A stretch of 47,948 bases of DNA from Halomonas halophila. GTDB taxonomy: Bacteria > Pseudomonadota > Gammaproteobacteria > Pseudomonadales > Halomonadaceae. A program made the position numbers and the translations under genes. Under the pieces are notes generated by a model, which was not told where the DNA came from, made no database searches, and was given only the letters and a program-made list of their open reading frames with translations. The stretch covers positions 1 through 47,948 of the forward strand of contig DJIP01000269.1 in assembly GCA_002433675.1 (NCBI GenBank), written 5' to 3'. This document shows, one piece after another, positions 33,792-43,625 of this stretch (the stretch's first letter is position 1; each line of letters opens with the position of its first letter).

Positions 33792-34844
33792 ATGGAAGTA
33801 ATTCGAGGCCTGCACAATCTGCACGAGGAGCACCGTGGCACGGTGGCGACCATCGGCAACTTCGATGGGGTGCACCTGGGCCATCGGGCGATCCTCGAGC
33901 AGTGCCACGCCGAGGCGGCGCGCAGCGGTCTGCCGGTGACCGTGGTGGTGTTCGAACCGCAGCCGCGCGAGTACTTCGCCGGCGACCAGGCGCCACCGCG
34001 GTTGACGCGGTTGCGCGACAAGGTCGGCCTGCTCAAGGAGTGCGGCGTCGATCGGGTGCTGTGTCTGCCGTTCAATGAATCGCTGCGCCAGCTGACGGCG
34101 GCGGAATTCATCGAACGCGTGCTGCTGGCTGGGCTCGGCGTGCGCCACCTGGTGGTGGGCGACGACTTCCGTTTCGGCTGCGATCGCCGCGGCGATTTTG
34201 CCCTGCTGACCGAAGCCGGTCGCGCCAGCGGCTTCAGCGTCGAGCACACCCTGACCTTTCGCATCGACGATGACCGGGTGTCGAGCACCCGGGTGCGCAC
34301 CCTGCTGGCCTGTGGCAACTTCGAGGCGGCGGCGCGCCTGCTGGGCCGGCCTTACCGTGTTAGCGGCCGGGTAGTGCGTGACCAGCAGCGTGGACGCACC
34401 ATCGGTGTGCCCACTGCAAATCTGCCGCTGCTGCCGGGCCCCCTGGTGCTGCGCGGCGTCTACGCGGCGACGGTGGAGATCCACGGCGACAGCGATGGCG
34501 AGGTGTCCCGGCGTCATCCCGCGGTGGTCAACATCGGCTGGCGGCCCACGGTGGGGTCGCCGCGTCCGGTGCTGGAAGCGCACCTGCTGGACATGCAGGC
34601 GGATCTGTACGGCAAGCGCCTGACGGTGGTGCCCTGCGCCAAGCTGCGCGGTGAAGAGACCTTCGCGGACTTCGCCGCGCTGAAGACCCAGATATATGCC
34701 GACATCGACCGGGCGCGAGCAGTCTTTGCCCGGGACCCTGACGGCCCACGACCCTATCCTCTGGCATCGGCGCCACGTGCGCGCGAGGCCGCAACCCAGG
34801 ATTCCCCGGCGGGGCAGGCCCCCGCCGATCATGACGACGGCTGA
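33792..34844 (+). CDS. ribF: Bifunctional riboflavin kinase / FAD synthetase
   Basis: The 350-residue cytoplasmic enzyme makes FMN from riboflavin and then FAD. The N-terminal FAD synthetase domain shows [26 protein letters not shown] and VGDDFRFG. The C-terminal flavokinase has [20 protein letters not shown] and [10 protein letters not shown] low-complexity tail follows. I chose the ATG at 33792; a GTG at 33780 adds four residues. It is followed by ileS 10 bp later, and both belong to the conserved ribF-ileS-lspA-fkpB-ispH unit. Confidence 0.95.
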   Translation: MEVIRGLHNLHEEHRGTVATIGNFDGVHLGHRAILEQCHAEAARSGLPVTVVVFEPQPREYFAGDQAPPRLTRLRDKVGLLKECGVDRVLCLPFNESLRQLTAAEFIERVLLAGLGVRHLVVGDDFRFGCDRRGDFALLTEAGRASGFSVEHTLTFRIDDDRVSSTRVRTLLACGNFEAAARLLGRPYRVSGRVVRDQQRGRTIGVPTANLPLLPGPLVLRGVYAATVEIHGDSDGEVSRRHPAVVNIGWRPTVGSPRPVLEAHLLDMQADLYGKRLTVVPCAKLRGEETFADFAALKTQIYADIDRARAVFARDPDGPRPYPLASAPRAREAATQDSPAGQAPADHDDG

Positions 34845-34854
34845 CCCCAGGACT

Positions 34855-37701
34855 ATGAGCGACTACAAGCACACTCTGAATCTGCCAGAAACCGAATTCC
34901 CCATGCGCGGCATGCTCCCCAAGCGCGAGCCGGCGCGGGTCGAGCAGTGGCAGAAGCTGGACATTTACCAGCGCTTGCGCGAAGCACGCCAGGGCCAGGA
35001 GGTCTTCGTGCTGCACGATGGCCCTCCCTACGCCAACGGCAGCATTCACATCGGTCACGCCGTCAACAAGATCCTCAAGGACATTATCGTCAAGTCGAAG
35101 AACCTGGCGGGCTTCGACGCGCCCTACGTGCCGGGCTGGGACTGCCACGGGCTGCCTATCGAGCACAAGGTAGAGACCACCCACGGCAAGCATCTGGAGC
35201 CCGAAAAGGCCCGGGCGCTGTGTCGCGAGTACGCCGACGAGCAGGTCAAGGGCCAGCTTCAGGACTTCGTGCGCCTGGGCGTGGTCGGTGACTGGGACAA
35301 TCCCTACCGCTCCATGGCGTACGCCAACGAGGGTGGCGAGATCCGTGCCCTGGCCGACATGGTCAAGGGTGGCTACGTGTTCAAGGGGCTGAAGCCGGTC
35401 AACTGGTGCTTCGACTGTGGTTCGGCCCTGGCCGAGGCCGAGGTCGAGTACGCCGACAAGAAGTCCGACGCCATCGACGTGGCCTTTACCTGTGCCGAAG
35501 ACGCCAAGCTGGCCGCCGCCTTCGGGCTGGACAGCCTGCCCAAGCCGGCGGCGGTGGTCATCTGGACCACTACCCCTTGGACCATCCCGGCCAACCAGGC
35601 GCTGAACGTCCATCCGGAGTTCAACTACGCCCTGGTCGACACCGGTGAGCGGCTGTTGCTGCTGGCCGAAGACCTGGTCGAGAGCTGCCTCGAGCGCTTC
35701 GGCCTGAGCGGTGAGGTGATCGCCACGGCGCGCGGCGATCGACTGGAGCTTGTCGAGTTCCATCATCCGCTGTATGAGCGCACGGCGCCGATGTATCTCG
35801 CCGACTACGTGACCTGCGACGAGGGCAGCACCGGCATCGTGCACTCGGCACCGGTCCATGGCGTCGATGACTTCGACTCCTGCCGTCGTTACGGCATGGA
35901 CTTCAGCGACTTCATCAGCGTGGTCAAGGGCGACGGCGTCTACGTCGACGACCTGCCGCTGTTCGGTGGCATGCTGATCTGGAAGGCCAACCCGAAGATC
36001 GTCGAAGCACTGTCCGAGGCCGGCGCGCTGATGGCTCACAAGACCATCACCCACAGCTACATGCATTGCTGGCGTCACAAGACCCCGGTGATCTACCGGG
36101 CCACCGCCCAGTGGTTCGTGGGCATGGACATCCCCGGCCATGACGGTCGCACCCTGCGCGAAAGCGCACTCGAGGGGATCGAGGCGACCGAGTTCACGCC
36201 GGGCTGGGGCAAGGCGCGGCTACACAGCATGATCGCCAACCGCCCGGACTGGTGCATCTCGCGTCAGCGCAACTGGGGCGTGCCGATCCCGTTCTTCCTG
36301 CATAAGGAAAGCGGCGAGCTGCACCCGCAGACCGTGGAGCTGACCGAGAAGGTCGCCGACCTGGTCGACCGCGACGGTATCGATGCCTGGTTCCGTCTGG
36401 ACCCGGCCGAGCTTCTGGGCGAAGAGGCCAGTCAGTACGACAAGGTCACCGACACCCTGGACGTGTGGTTCGACTCCGGCACCACCCACCGCCACGTGCT
36501 GCGCGGCTCGCACCCCCACGGCCACCAGAGCGGCCCGCGTGCCGATCTGTACCTGGAAGGGTCGGACCAGCACCGTGGCTGGTTCCACTCATCGCTGCTG
36601 ACCGGCTGCGCCATCGACGGTCATCCGCCGTACCGGGGCCTGCTGACCCACGGCTTCACCGTCGACGCTCAGGGCCGCAAGATGTCCAAGTCCATGGGCA
36701 ACGTGGTGGCCCCGCAGGAGGTGATGGACAAGCTCGGCGCCGATATCCTGCGTCTGTGGGTGGCCTCCACCGACTATTCCGGCGAGATGGCGGTGTCCGA
36801 CGAGATTCTCAAGCGCACCGCCGACGTTTACCGGCGTATCCGCAACACCGCGCGCTTCCTGCTGGCGAACCTCAACGGCTTCGATCCCGAGCGTGACGCT
36901 CTGGCCTTCGATGACATGCTGGCGCTGGATCAGTGGGTGGTGGACCGTGCCGCCCAGCTTCAGGCGCGCATCGAGACGGCCTACGACGAGTACCGCTTCC
37001 TCGACGTCTACCAGCAGGTGCACGGTTTCTGCGCGCGGGAGCTGGGCGGTTTCTACCTGGACGTGATCAAGGATCGCCAGTACACCACCCAGTCCGACTC
37101 CCAGGCCCGTCGCAGCGCCCAGACCGCGCTCTATCACGTGGTCCAGGCGCTGGTGCGCTGGGTCGCGCCGATCCTGTCGTTCACCGCCGAGGAGATCTTC
37201 GAAAACATCCCCGGCGAGAAGGGCCTGGCCGAAGGCCGCAGCGTGCTGCTGGAGACTTACTACAGCAGCCTGTCCACCCTCAGCGACGACGCCAATATGG
37301 GTCGTGACTTCTGGGAGCGGGTGCTGACGGTCAAGCAGGCGGTCAACAAGTGTCTGGAGGATGCCCGTAACGCCAAGACCATCAAGGGCAGCCTGGCCGC
37401 CGAGGTGACCCTGCACGTCAGCGATGAACTCAACGAGCTGCTCTCGCGCCTGGGTGACGAGCTGCGCTTCGTGATGCTGACCAGCGAGGTCCGCCTGGCG
37501 CCGCTCAATGACGCCGCCGATGCCGCCGAGACCGAGGTCGAAGGACTCAAGGTAGCGGTACGCGCCAGCGACAACGCCAAGTGCGAGCGCTGCTGGCATC
37601 ACCGTCCCGAGGTGGGCTCGCTGCCCGAACACCCGGACCTGTGTTCGCGCTGCGTCAGCAACCTGCCGGACGGTCCTGGCGAGGTGCGTCACTATGCCTG
37701 A
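34855..37701 (+). CDS. ileS: Isoleucyl-tRNA synthetase
   Basis: The 948-residue class I enzyme charges tRNA-Ile and edits misactivated valine. The HIGH motif is at 65-68 ([12 protein letters not shown]) and KMSKS at 609-613 ([10 protein letters not shown]). The CP1 editing domain lies between. The C-terminal zinc site uses CERC (910-913) and CSRC (930-933). This is the E. coli-like type 1 IleRS. The end overlaps the longest form of lspA by 8 bp. Confidence 0.97.
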   Translation: MSDYKHTLNLPETEFPMRGMLPKREPARVEQWQKLDIYQRLREARQGQEVFVLHDGPPYANGSIHIGHAVNKILKDIIVKSKNLAGFDAPYVPGWDCHGLPIEHKVETTHGKHLEPEKARALCREYADEQVKGQLQDFVRLGVVGDWDNPYRSMAYANEGGEIRALADMVKGGYVFKGLKPVNWCFDCGSALAEAEVEYADKKSDAIDVAFTCAEDAKLAAAFGLDSLPKPAAVVIWTTTPWTIPANQALNVHPEFNYALVDTGERLLLLAEDLVESCLERFGLSGEVIATARGDRLELVEFHHPLYERTAPMYLADYVTCDEGSTGIVHSAPVHGVDDFDSCRRYGMDFSDFISVVKGDGVYVDDLPLFGGMLIWKANPKIVEALSEAGALMAHKTITHSYMHCWRHKTPVIYRATAQWFVGMDIPGHDGRTLRESALEGIEATEFTPGWGKARLHSMIANRPDWCISRQRNWGVPIPFFLHKESGELHPQTVELTEKVADLVDRDGIDAWFRLDPAELLGEEASQYDKVTDTLDVWFDSGTTHRHVLRGSHPHGHQSGPRADLYLEGSDQHRGWFHSSLLTGCAIDGHPPYRGLLTHGFTVDAQGRKMSKSMGNVVAPQEVMDKLGADILRLWVASTDYSGEMAVSDEILKRTADVYRRIRNTARFLLANLNGFDPERDALAFDDMLALDQWVVDRAAQLQARIETAYDEYRFLDVYQQVHGFCARELGGFYLDVIKDRQYTTQSDSQARRSAQTALYHVVQALVRWVAPILSFTAEEIFENIPGEKGLAEGRSVLLETYYSSLSTLSDDANMGRDFWERVLTVKQAVNKCLEDARNAKTIKGSLAAEVTLHVSDELNELLSRLGDELRFVMLTSEVRLAPLNDAADAAETEVEGLKVAVRASDNAKCERCWHHRPEVGSLPEHPDLCSRCVSNLPDGPGEVRHYA

Positions 37702-37738
37702 CGCCACGGATTCCACGACCAGGGAGGGTGACGGGAAC

Positions 37739-38245
37739 ATGAGTTCACAGGTGGGACCGATGCGCCAGCCGCTGCGCTGGTGGTGGCTGGCGCTGGCCTG
37801 GGTCGTGCTCGATCTGGGCACCAAGGCGCTGATGAGCCAGACGCTGACCTACGCCACACCGGTGGAAGTGCTGCCGTTCTTCAATCTGACGCTACTGCAC
37901 AACACTGGGGCGGCCTTCAGCTTCCTGGCCGACCACCCTGGCTGGCAGCGCTGGCTGTTTGCGGCCATCGCGGTGGCGGCCACCGTCGGTCTGACGATCT
38001 GGATGCGTCGCCTGCGGCGTGATGAAAAGCTGCTGGGGGCATGTCTCGCGCTGATCATCGGCGGGGCGCTGGGCAACCTCTATGACCGCCTGGTGCACGG
38101 CTACGTGGTGGACTTTCTGTCCTTTCACGCGGCGGGCTGGTACTACCCGGCGTTCAACGTGGCGGATATCGGCATCACCCTGGGCGCCATCGGCCTGATC
38201 TGGGAGTCGATCTTCGGCGAGCGCCGCCGCGCCCGGCGCGGCTAA
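37739..38245 (+). CDS. lspA: Lipoprotein signal peptidase (signal peptidase II)
   Basis: The 168-residue inner-membrane aspartyl protease removes signal peptides from prolipoproteins. It has four membrane segments and both catalytic regions: GGALGNLYDRLVHGYVVDFL and FNVADIGI, plus NTGAAFSFL. I chose the ATG at 37739; a start at 37694 inside ileS is possible and would add 15 residues. It is followed by a hairpin at 38255-38285 and fkpB. Confidence 0.95.
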   Translation: MSSQVGPMRQPLRWWWLALAWVVLDLGTKALMSQTLTYATPVEVLPFFNLTLLHNTGAAFSFLADHPGWQRWLFAAIAVAATVGLTIWMRRLRRDEKLLGACLALIIGGALGNLYDRLVHGYVVDFLSFHAAGWYYPAFNVADIGITLGAIGLIWESIFGERRRARRG

Positions 38246-38254
38246 TTATCTGTT

Positions 38255-38285
38255 GCCGGCAGGGACGATATCGCTCGCTGCCGGC
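38255..38285. other. Hairpin between lspA and fkpB
   Basis: GCCGGCAG (38255-38262) and CTGCCGGC (38278-38285) form an 8-bp stem with a 15-nt loop. No T-tract. Confidence 0.4.
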
Positions 38286-38308
38286 CCGTCACTCTTTCGG
38301 AGATCCCA

Positions 38309-38755
38309 ATGAGCGACTACCGTATCGACGAGGGCATGGAAGTCACCCTTCACTTCACCCTCAAGCTGGAAGATGGCACCGTGGTGGACTCCACCCGGGA
38401 CAAGGCCCCGGCGACCTTTCAACTGGGCGATGGCAACCTGCCGCCCGGGTTCGAGCAACCGTTGAAGGGCATGACCGACGGCGACAGCGGCAGCTTCGAG
38501 GTCAGTCCCGAGCACGCCTTCGGTCAGCACAACCCGCAGAACATCCAGCGCATGAAGCGCGAGGTGTTCAATGGCGACGAGCCCGAGGTCGGCACCGTGA
38601 TGTCCTTTGCCGATGCCAACGGCGATGAATTGCCCGGGGTGGTCACCGAGATCGACGGCGACATGGTGGAAGTGGACTTCAATCATCCGCTGGCCGGTCG
38701 CACCCTGACCTTCGAGGTCGAGGTGCTGGGCGTCAAGCCCGCCACCACCCACTAG
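38309..38755 (+). CDS. fkpB: FKBP-type peptidyl-prolyl isomerase (SlpA-like)
   Basis: The 148-residue protein is a cytoplasmic proline isomerase/chaperone. It shows [41 protein letters not shown] FKBP core and an inserted-in-flap domain ([37 protein letters not shown]). The ATG at 38309 follows CGGAG. It sits between lspA and ispH, the place of fkpB in E. coli. Confidence 0.93.
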   Translation: MSDYRIDEGMEVTLHFTLKLEDGTVVDSTRDKAPATFQLGDGNLPPGFEQPLKGMTDGDSGSFEVSPEHAFGQHNPQNIQRMKREVFNGDEPEVGTVMSFADANGDELPGVVTEIDGDMVEVDFNHPLAGRTLTFEVEVLGVKPATTH

Positions 38756-38868
38756 GTGATTCACGCCTCCCGGTGGGCCGGCGAGGCGCAGGACGTGATC
38801 ACCACGCAACGACCACGCGAATCATCCGCTCAACCAGGTGCCAAGACGGCACCGAGGCAAGGCAAACC

Positions 38869-39822
38869 ATGCAAATCAAGCTGGCCAACCCGCGCGGCTT
38901 TTGCGCCGGCGTCGACCGGGCCATCGACATCGTCAACAGCGCGCTGGACGTGTTCGGGCCGCCCATTTACGTGCGTCACGAGGTGGTCCACAATCGCTTC
39001 GTGGTGGACAGCCTGCGCGAGCGTGGGGCGATCTTCGTCGAGGAACTCCACGAGGTGCCCGATGACGTCATCGTGATCTTCTCTGCCCACGGGGTGTCCC
39101 GGGCGGTGCAGGAGGAAGCCGAGCGGCGCGGGCTCAAGGTCTTCGACGCCACCTGCCCGCTGGTGACCAAGGTGCATATGGAAGTGCTGCGCTACGCCCG
39201 CCGTGGCCAGGAGTGCATCCTGATCGGCCACGAGGGGCATCCCGAGGTCGAAGGCACCATGGGACGTTATGACACCTCCCACGGTGGGCAGATCTATCTG
39301 GTCGAGGACGAAAAGGACGTGGCTCGCCTGGAGGTCAAGGACCCCAGCCGGCTGGCCTTTGTCACCCAGACTACCCTGTCCATGGACGACACCGCCCGGG
39401 TGATCGACGCCCTGCGTGCCACCTTCCCCGACATCCAGGGGCCTCGCAAGGACGATATCTGCTACGCCACCCAGAATCGCCAGGACGCGGTGCGCGAACT
39501 GGCGGCGGGCTCCGATCTGGTGCTGGTGGTGGGCAGCCCCAACAGCTCCAATTCCAATCGCCTGCGCGAGCTGTCCGAGCGAGTGGGCACTCCGGCCTAC
39601 CTGATCGACAGTGCCGAGCAGATCGATCCGGCCTGGCTGGTGAATATTGGTGCGGTCGGCGTGACCGCCGGAGCCAGCGCCCCGGAAGTCCTGGTCAAGG
39701 GGGTCATCGACCGCCTGACCGAGCTGGGCGCCGAGGCTCCCGAGGAACTGGCCGGCCGCGAGGAAACCATCACCTTCTCGATGCCGCGTGAACTGCGCGA
39801 ACGGGTCATCGTCAGTGACTGA
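38869..39822 (+). CDS. ispH: 4-Hydroxy-3-methylbut-2-enyl diphosphate reductase
   Basis: The 317-residue [4Fe-4S] enzyme makes IPP and DMAPP in the last step of the non-mevalonate pathway, which also feeds IspB. Its three cluster Cys residues are in GFCAGVDRA (Cys12), [11 protein letters not shown] (about 96) and [13 protein letters not shown] (about 197). Catalytic TQTTLS and SSNSNRL regions are present. A ribosome site lies before the ATG at 38869. A terminator follows. Confidence 0.97.
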   Translation: MQIKLANPRGFCAGVDRAIDIVNSALDVFGPPIYVRHEVVHNRFVVDSLRERGAIFVEELHEVPDDVIVIFSAHGVSRAVQEEAERRGLKVFDATCPLVTKVHMEVLRYARRGQECILIGHEGHPEVEGTMGRYDTSHGGQIYLVEDEKDVARLEVKDPSRLAFVTQTTLSMDDTARVIDALRATFPDIQGPRKDDICYATQNRQDAVRELAAGSDLVLVVGSPNSSNSNRLRELSERVGTPAYLIDSAEQIDPAWLVNIGAVGVTAGASAPEVLVKGVIDRLTELGAEAPEELAGREETITFSMPRELRERVIVSD

Positions 39823-39882
39823 TGCCACCAGCGGAGCGCCATAGAGGCTTTCCACCGCTCGTTTTTCCAATGCAGCATCTCG

Positions 39883-39911
39883 ACGCCGCCCTTAGGGCGG
39901 CGTTCTTGTTT
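39883..39911 (+). terminator. Rho-independent terminator after ispH
   Basis: ACGCCGCCC (39883-39891) pairs perfectly with GGGCGGCGT (39895-39903), followed by TCTTGTTT. Confidence 0.88.
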
Positions 39912-40160
39912 CTGGGTGTAGGAAAATGGCCTAAGTCTGTGCTCAAGCGTGGCGAAGCGACACAACCTTGATCCAGCGCCTGCCCCCCACGCCTGACGTG
40001 GGACATACTCGAACGGAAAACGAGCCGGAGAAGCCCGATGCAGGGAATACGAAAACAGCGAGGCTCAATTTTCGCAGAGCAACGCCGGGATGAGCATAAA
40101 TTCAGTGAGCTGTGCCAAGAAGTCAGAGCGGATTCGGCAGCAGACACTTCATCAGGCCTG

Positions 40161-40535
40161 GTGGAACAGCAAGGTGGCTTCACCCTGATTGAACTGTTGC
40201 TGTGTATCGCCATCATCGGTCTGCTGGCGTCCGTGGCCTACCCCATGTACACCGAGCATCTACGCGAGACCCGTGTTGCCGATGGTCGCGCACTATTGAT
40301 GACGACGGCCTCGTCGCTGGAGCGTTGCTACAGCCGCGACCAGGCCTATGATATTGCCGCCTGTGACGGTCTTGAGCGACTGTCGGAGTCCGGTTTCTAC
40401 CAACTGTCGGTGGAGCGCCATCCAGGGCGCTATTTCCTTGAGGCCAGGGCCGTCGACGCCCAGTCGGTGAAGGAAGGCTGCGACAGCCTGACCATGGACC
40501 AGACCGGCGAGCGGGCACCGGATGACTGCTGGTAG
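40161..40535 (+). CDS. Type IV pilin-like protein (PilE family)
   Basis: This prepilin has a class III leader ending in Gly, with cleavage before Phe in QQGG|FTLIELLLCIAIIGLLASVAYP, followed by the conserved N-terminal helix with Glu5. The C-terminal part has Cys pairs (ERCY, IAACDG, EGCDSL, DDCW) as in minor pilins. The GTG at 40161 gives a 6-residue leader and a 124-residue protein; a longer frame from ATG at 40038 would add an unusual 41 residues. It starts the operon and overlaps the next gene by 14 bp. Confidence 0.85.
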   Translation: MEQQGGFTLIELLLCIAIIGLLASVAYPMYTEHLRETRVADGRALLMTTASSLERCYSRDQAYDIAACDGLERLSESGFYQLSVERHPGRYFLEARAVDAQSVKEGCDSLTMDQTGERAPDDCW

Positions 40536-41031
40536 CCGCCAGCGCGGGGTCACCCTGCTGGAGCTGGTCATCTGTGTCGCGGTGATCGGTCTGATGGCCG
40601 CGGTGGCGGTGCCAAGTCTGCACCATTGGCTGGCCAGCGAGCGCCTGGTGGCGGATACCAATCGCCTGGTCGGTGCGCTGACCCTGGCACGCACCAGCGC
40701 CTTGACCCGGCGGCAGGAGGTCAGGGTGCTGGTACTCGACTGCGGGGAACGGTGGCGGCTCGAGGTGCTGGCGGGAGACGTGGACGCCGTCGGCTGCCAG
40801 GCCATGCCAGCGGCGAATGGTGATGTGCTGATGGTCGATGAAGCGTCGCGCACGGACGGCACCCAGGTATCGACCGGCGGGGTCAGCTTCGATCTGATGG
40901 GGCGCCTGGATGAGTGCAGCTACGGCAGCCCCTGCCGCTGGCAACTGCGCGGGACGGGAGGCGAGGGTCGCTGGGTGTCGGTGGAACCCAGCGGCGTGGT
41001 GCGCTCCGGCGATGAAGCAGGTGCCGCGTGA
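40522..41031 (+). CDS. fimT: FimT/GspH-type minor pilin
   Basis: The 169-residue prepilin has an RQRG|VTLLELVICVAVIGLMAAVAVP cleavage and helix motif, then TNRLVGALTLARTSALTRRQEVRV typical of FimT/FimU-like proteins. A GspH-like C-terminal domain (FDLMGRLDECSYG, VSVEPSGVVRSG) follows. FimT proteins initiate the pilus tip complex and some bind DNA. Start ATG at 40522 overlaps the PilE-like gene; the stop overlaps the PilV start. Confidence 0.85.
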   Translation: MTAGSRQRGVTLLELVICVAVIGLMAAVAVPSLHHWLASERLVADTNRLVGALTLARTSALTRRQEVRVLVLDCGERWRLEVLAGDVDAVGCQAMPAANGDVLMVDEASRTDGTQVSTGGVSFDLMGRLDECSYGSPCRWQLRGTGGEGRWVSVEPSGVVRSGDEAGAA

Positions 41032-41447
41032 CAGGGCGGCGGTCCCAGGCCGGGTTCTCGCTGCTCGAGGCGCTGGTGGCGCTGGTACTGCTGTCGGTGG
41101 GTCTGTTAGGAATGGCAGGGATGCAATTGCGCAGCTTGCAGAGCGCCCATTCCAGTATTCAGAGGTCGCTGGCGGACCTGGCCGCCCAGGATGCCCGTGA
41201 ACTGCTGTGGGCGAGCCTGGCCGCCAACGGCGGACACTGCCCTGAGGGTGTCCCCGAGAGCCTTTCCCGCGAGCACTGGCACCAACACTGGGCCGATTTC
41301 CTTCCCGGCCTCGTTCCCCTGGATGAGGCGGTGATCGCTCAGGACGACTGCGCCTTCGAGCTGCGTATCGGCTGGAAGGACGAGCGCTTCACCGAACCCA
41401 GCCTGTTTGAGTACTGGGTCAAGCTGCCCTCCCGGAAAACGCCATGA
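41028..41447 (+). CDS. pilV: Minor pilin PilV
   Basis: The 139-residue prepilin shows RRSQAG|FSLLEALVALVLLSVGLLGMAGMQLRSL, the PilV signature. It starts with GTG at 41028, overlapping the fimT stop (GTGA), so translation is coupled. It lacks a long C-terminal domain. It likely joins PilW and PilX-like proteins in the pilus tip. Confidence 0.85.
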   Translation: MTGRRSQAGFSLLEALVALVLLSVGLLGMAGMQLRSLQSAHSSIQRSLADLAAQDARELLWASLAANGGHCPEGVPESLSREHWHQHWADFLPGLVPLDEAVIAQDDCAFELRIGWKDERFTEPSLFEYWVKLPSRKTP

Positions 41448-41926
41448 GTCAGGGTCCCGCCTCTTCCCCAAGCGTGTCCCGCCGTCGCCAGCGCGGCGTG
41501 TCGCTGGTCGAACTGATGGTCGCGATGCTTGTCGGCAGCCTGGTGATCCTGGCCGCCGGCTCGCTGTTTCAGGAGGTCAACGCCAATGCGCGAGACGTGC
41601 TGCGCCTGGCCGATCGCCAGGCGGTCTTGAGCTACGCCCTCGACACCATCACTGCGGCGGTGCGCCGTGGGGATGCCTCCCCCGGGGACTATGTGCTGCG
41701 CCCAGCACCAGATGGCAAGACCTGTACTCTGCACGAGGCCGACAGCGGTGAGCCTCTGATTGACGGCCTGGCCGACGATGGCGCCTGCGAGGATGATCAG
41801 GTACTGGAGGAGCTGGGCGGGGGGCTCTATCGCATCACCCTGCACCTGCCCCACGCCAAGGCACCGATCCTCCTGCACGCGGTGGATCGTCTCCAGGCGG
41901 TGTCCGCAGCAGAGAATGCCGAATGA
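41444..41926 (+). CDS. pilW: Minor pilin PilW
   Basis: The 160-residue prepilin has RRQRG|VSLVELMVAMLVGSLVILAAGSLFQE, as in PilW. Its length is much shorter than the roughly 250-330 residues common for PilW, so the C-terminal half is reduced. Start and stop each overlap the neighbours by 4 bp (ATGA), which marks tight coupling. Confidence 0.82.
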   Translation: MSQGPASSPSVSRRRQRGVSLVELMVAMLVGSLVILAAGSLFQEVNANARDVLRLADRQAVLSYALDTITAAVRRGDASPGDYVLRPAPDGKTCTLHEADSGEPLIDGLADDGACEDDQVLEELGGGLYRITLHLPHAKAPILLHAVDRLQAVSAAENAE

Positions 41927-42924
41927 AGGCGTCAGCGAGGCAGCAAGGCGCCGCGCTATTGGTCGTGCTGTCGCTGGTGGCGATTGCCTCGGTGGTGGCC
42001 ATGGCCGGGGTCAAGTCGGCGCTGGTGGATGAGCGCCTGGCCGGCAATATGCGCGCCATGGCCCAGGCCCAGATGGCGGCGGACTGGGGGGGAGCGGAGC
42101 GGCTAAGTGAAACGCCTGAATCAAGCGGTTTGTCAGAATGCGAGGTGGCCCGCGACAAGGCCCTTGATGGACGGCTGATTGCCGGCTGGTCGGACGTGCT
42201 CCCGGTGTCCGGTAGCGAGACGGTCGGCTATCGCTATATCGACTGTTTGTATCAAGCGACGCCATTGCAGTTGATCCGGGGTCAGGTCAGTGACGGCGAG
42301 CAGGTGCTGGCACAGCATTTTCTGATGGTGGGCCGAGAGAGCGAGGGAGATGCGGGGCTCGATCTTCCGGATCTTGTGCCGGAGGAATGTATAGTGGTAT
42401 CCAGCGGGCCGACCTGGCCGCCGATACCGGGGGTGCCCGCTAGCTGCGACAACTTTCTGCATGGGGAAGAGCTCAAACCTGATGGCTACGTCGCTGAAGT
42501 GGCGCAGGAATTTGCTGACGAGCCATTTAACCCCGACGGTTGCGCTAACCAGGGAAAGCTCGTTTATTGCGCTCAAGATCAGGGGTTTGAGGGCAGCATG
42601 AATCTGGCGTCCTATGCCGATGCCGATCAAATCGTCATTGAGTATGAAGGACAGCTAACGCTAGAGCTGACAGACGCCTCTTGCGATGCCTCGATCGCCA
42701 CGACGGCAGCGCCGACAGTAGAAGCCCATGGCGATGTAACGCTCAACGGTGACTTGTGGAGTAGCGGTAGTCTGGCTATCTATGGCGACGCCGAGGGCAG
42801 CACCGTTGTGACAGGAACCGTCGTATCCACCGGTGGTGTTTCGACGGACAATATCACCTTCGTCCCCGGCGAAAATGCTGGGGGAGGTGGTGGGGGAGTT
42901 GTTTGGGTGGACCGGGATGATTAG
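41923..42924 (+). CDS. PilX-type pilus assembly protein with extended C-terminus
   Basis: The 333-residue protein begins RQQGAALLVVLSLVAIASVVAMAGVKSALVDERLAGNM-like, the PilX N-terminal segment. The C-terminal 100 residues look like a beta-helix (VEAHGDVTLNGDLWSSGS, LAIYGDAEGSTVVTG) and end in a glycine run before VVWVDRDD. Usual PilX proteins are about half as long. The 3' half has more AT-rich codon use than the rest of the operon. Its stop codon overlaps the stop of the convergent FimT-like gene. Confidence 0.8.
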   Translation: MKASARQQGAALLVVLSLVAIASVVAMAGVKSALVDERLAGNMRAMAQAQMAADWGGAERLSETPESSGLSECEVARDKALDGRLIAGWSDVLPVSGSETVGYRYIDCLYQATPLQLIRGQVSDGEQVLAQHFLMVGRESEGDAGLDLPDLVPEECIVVSSGPTWPPIPGVPASCDNFLHGEELKPDGYVAEVAQEFADEPFNPDGCANQGKLVYCAQDQGFEGSMNLASYADADQIVIEYEGQLTLELTDASCDASIATTAAPTVEAHGDVTLNGDLWSSGSLAIYGDAEGSTVVTGTVVSTGGVSTDNITFVPGENAGGGGGGVVWVDRDD

Positions 42925-43538
42925 GGGGTGTCTGGCGTAGCATCGCAGCCGCCATCGCTGTGTCGATACCTGCCGAAATTGCTCAATACCAACCGTGCTC
43001 CCAGGCTTTCCTTCGAGCAGATCTCGAAGGTCCCGTTATGCCCGCTGGCGCGACCATTGGCCAGAAAACGCACCGGCTTTGCATCCTCGCGAAAATCGAT
43101 GCGCGCAAGCCGGCTTGGCGCAAAGACATGCAGTGTCGCGCCCTGCCATCCTGGCGCCCCCGCCTTGATCAACAGCTTCCCCCGCCAGTCCTCGCCACAG
43201 TGAACGCCGTCGTTACTCGGGCATAGGGTAACGGGCCTCGCCCGGGCAATGGCCGTGCCCCGGGCCAGGCTCAGGGCGCCTTCTAGCCGCGAAAGCTCGC
43301 TGGCGATATCCTGACGGGCGGCCACTGCCCGGTAGCCCGGCAGGGCCACGCCGACCAGAAGGCCCACAATAGCCACCACCAGCAACAGTTCCAGCAAGGT
43401 GGTCCCGGACTGGCGGAAAGCGATTCGATGAGCTTCGTGACGGCAAGGTTCGGGATGGCAAGATTCTTGGTGGTGAGGTGCGTGCCGGTGAGCACGGAAC
43501 ATGCATAAATGGCAGCGGATTCGGGCGTCGTCGTCCAT
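42921..43538 (-). CDS. Second FimT/GspH-type pseudopilin, with long His/Cys-rich leader
   Basis: The 205-residue prepilin has RQSG|TTLLELLLVVAIVGLLVGVALPGYR, then a GspH-like domain (ELSRLEGALSLARGTAIARARPVTLCPSNDG, GKLLIKAGAP, FLANGRASGHNGTFEIC). The start at 43538 gives a leader of about 44 residues before the cleavage site, rich in His and Cys; an upstream ATG at 43574 or an internal one (about residue 13) is possible. It is convergent to the pilin operon, sharing the TTAG of the two stop codons. A duplicate FimT may have a different role. Confidence 0.82.
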   Translation of the reverse strand: MDDDARIRCHLCMFRAHRHAPHHQESCHPEPCRHEAHRIAFRQSGTTLLELLLVVAIVGLLVGVALPGYRAVAARQDIASELSRLEGALSLARGTAIARARPVTLCPSNDGVHCGEDWRGKLLIKAGAPGWQGATLHVFAPSRLARIDFREDAKPVRFLANGRASGHNGTFEICSKESLGARLVLSNFGRYRHSDGGCDATPDTP

Positions 43539-43625
43539 GGCGTACGCTTCCTTGTTGTGGTTGTTTGAATTCAAGGTTCCTTGAGCCTAGCTCGAAGAAG
43601 GGAGAGCAGACGTTGGAGAAGCGCT

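Noticed and set aside
34528..36141. 537-codon open frame on the minus strand opposite ribF/ileS
   Set aside because: Antisense of ribF and ileS, with no family features.
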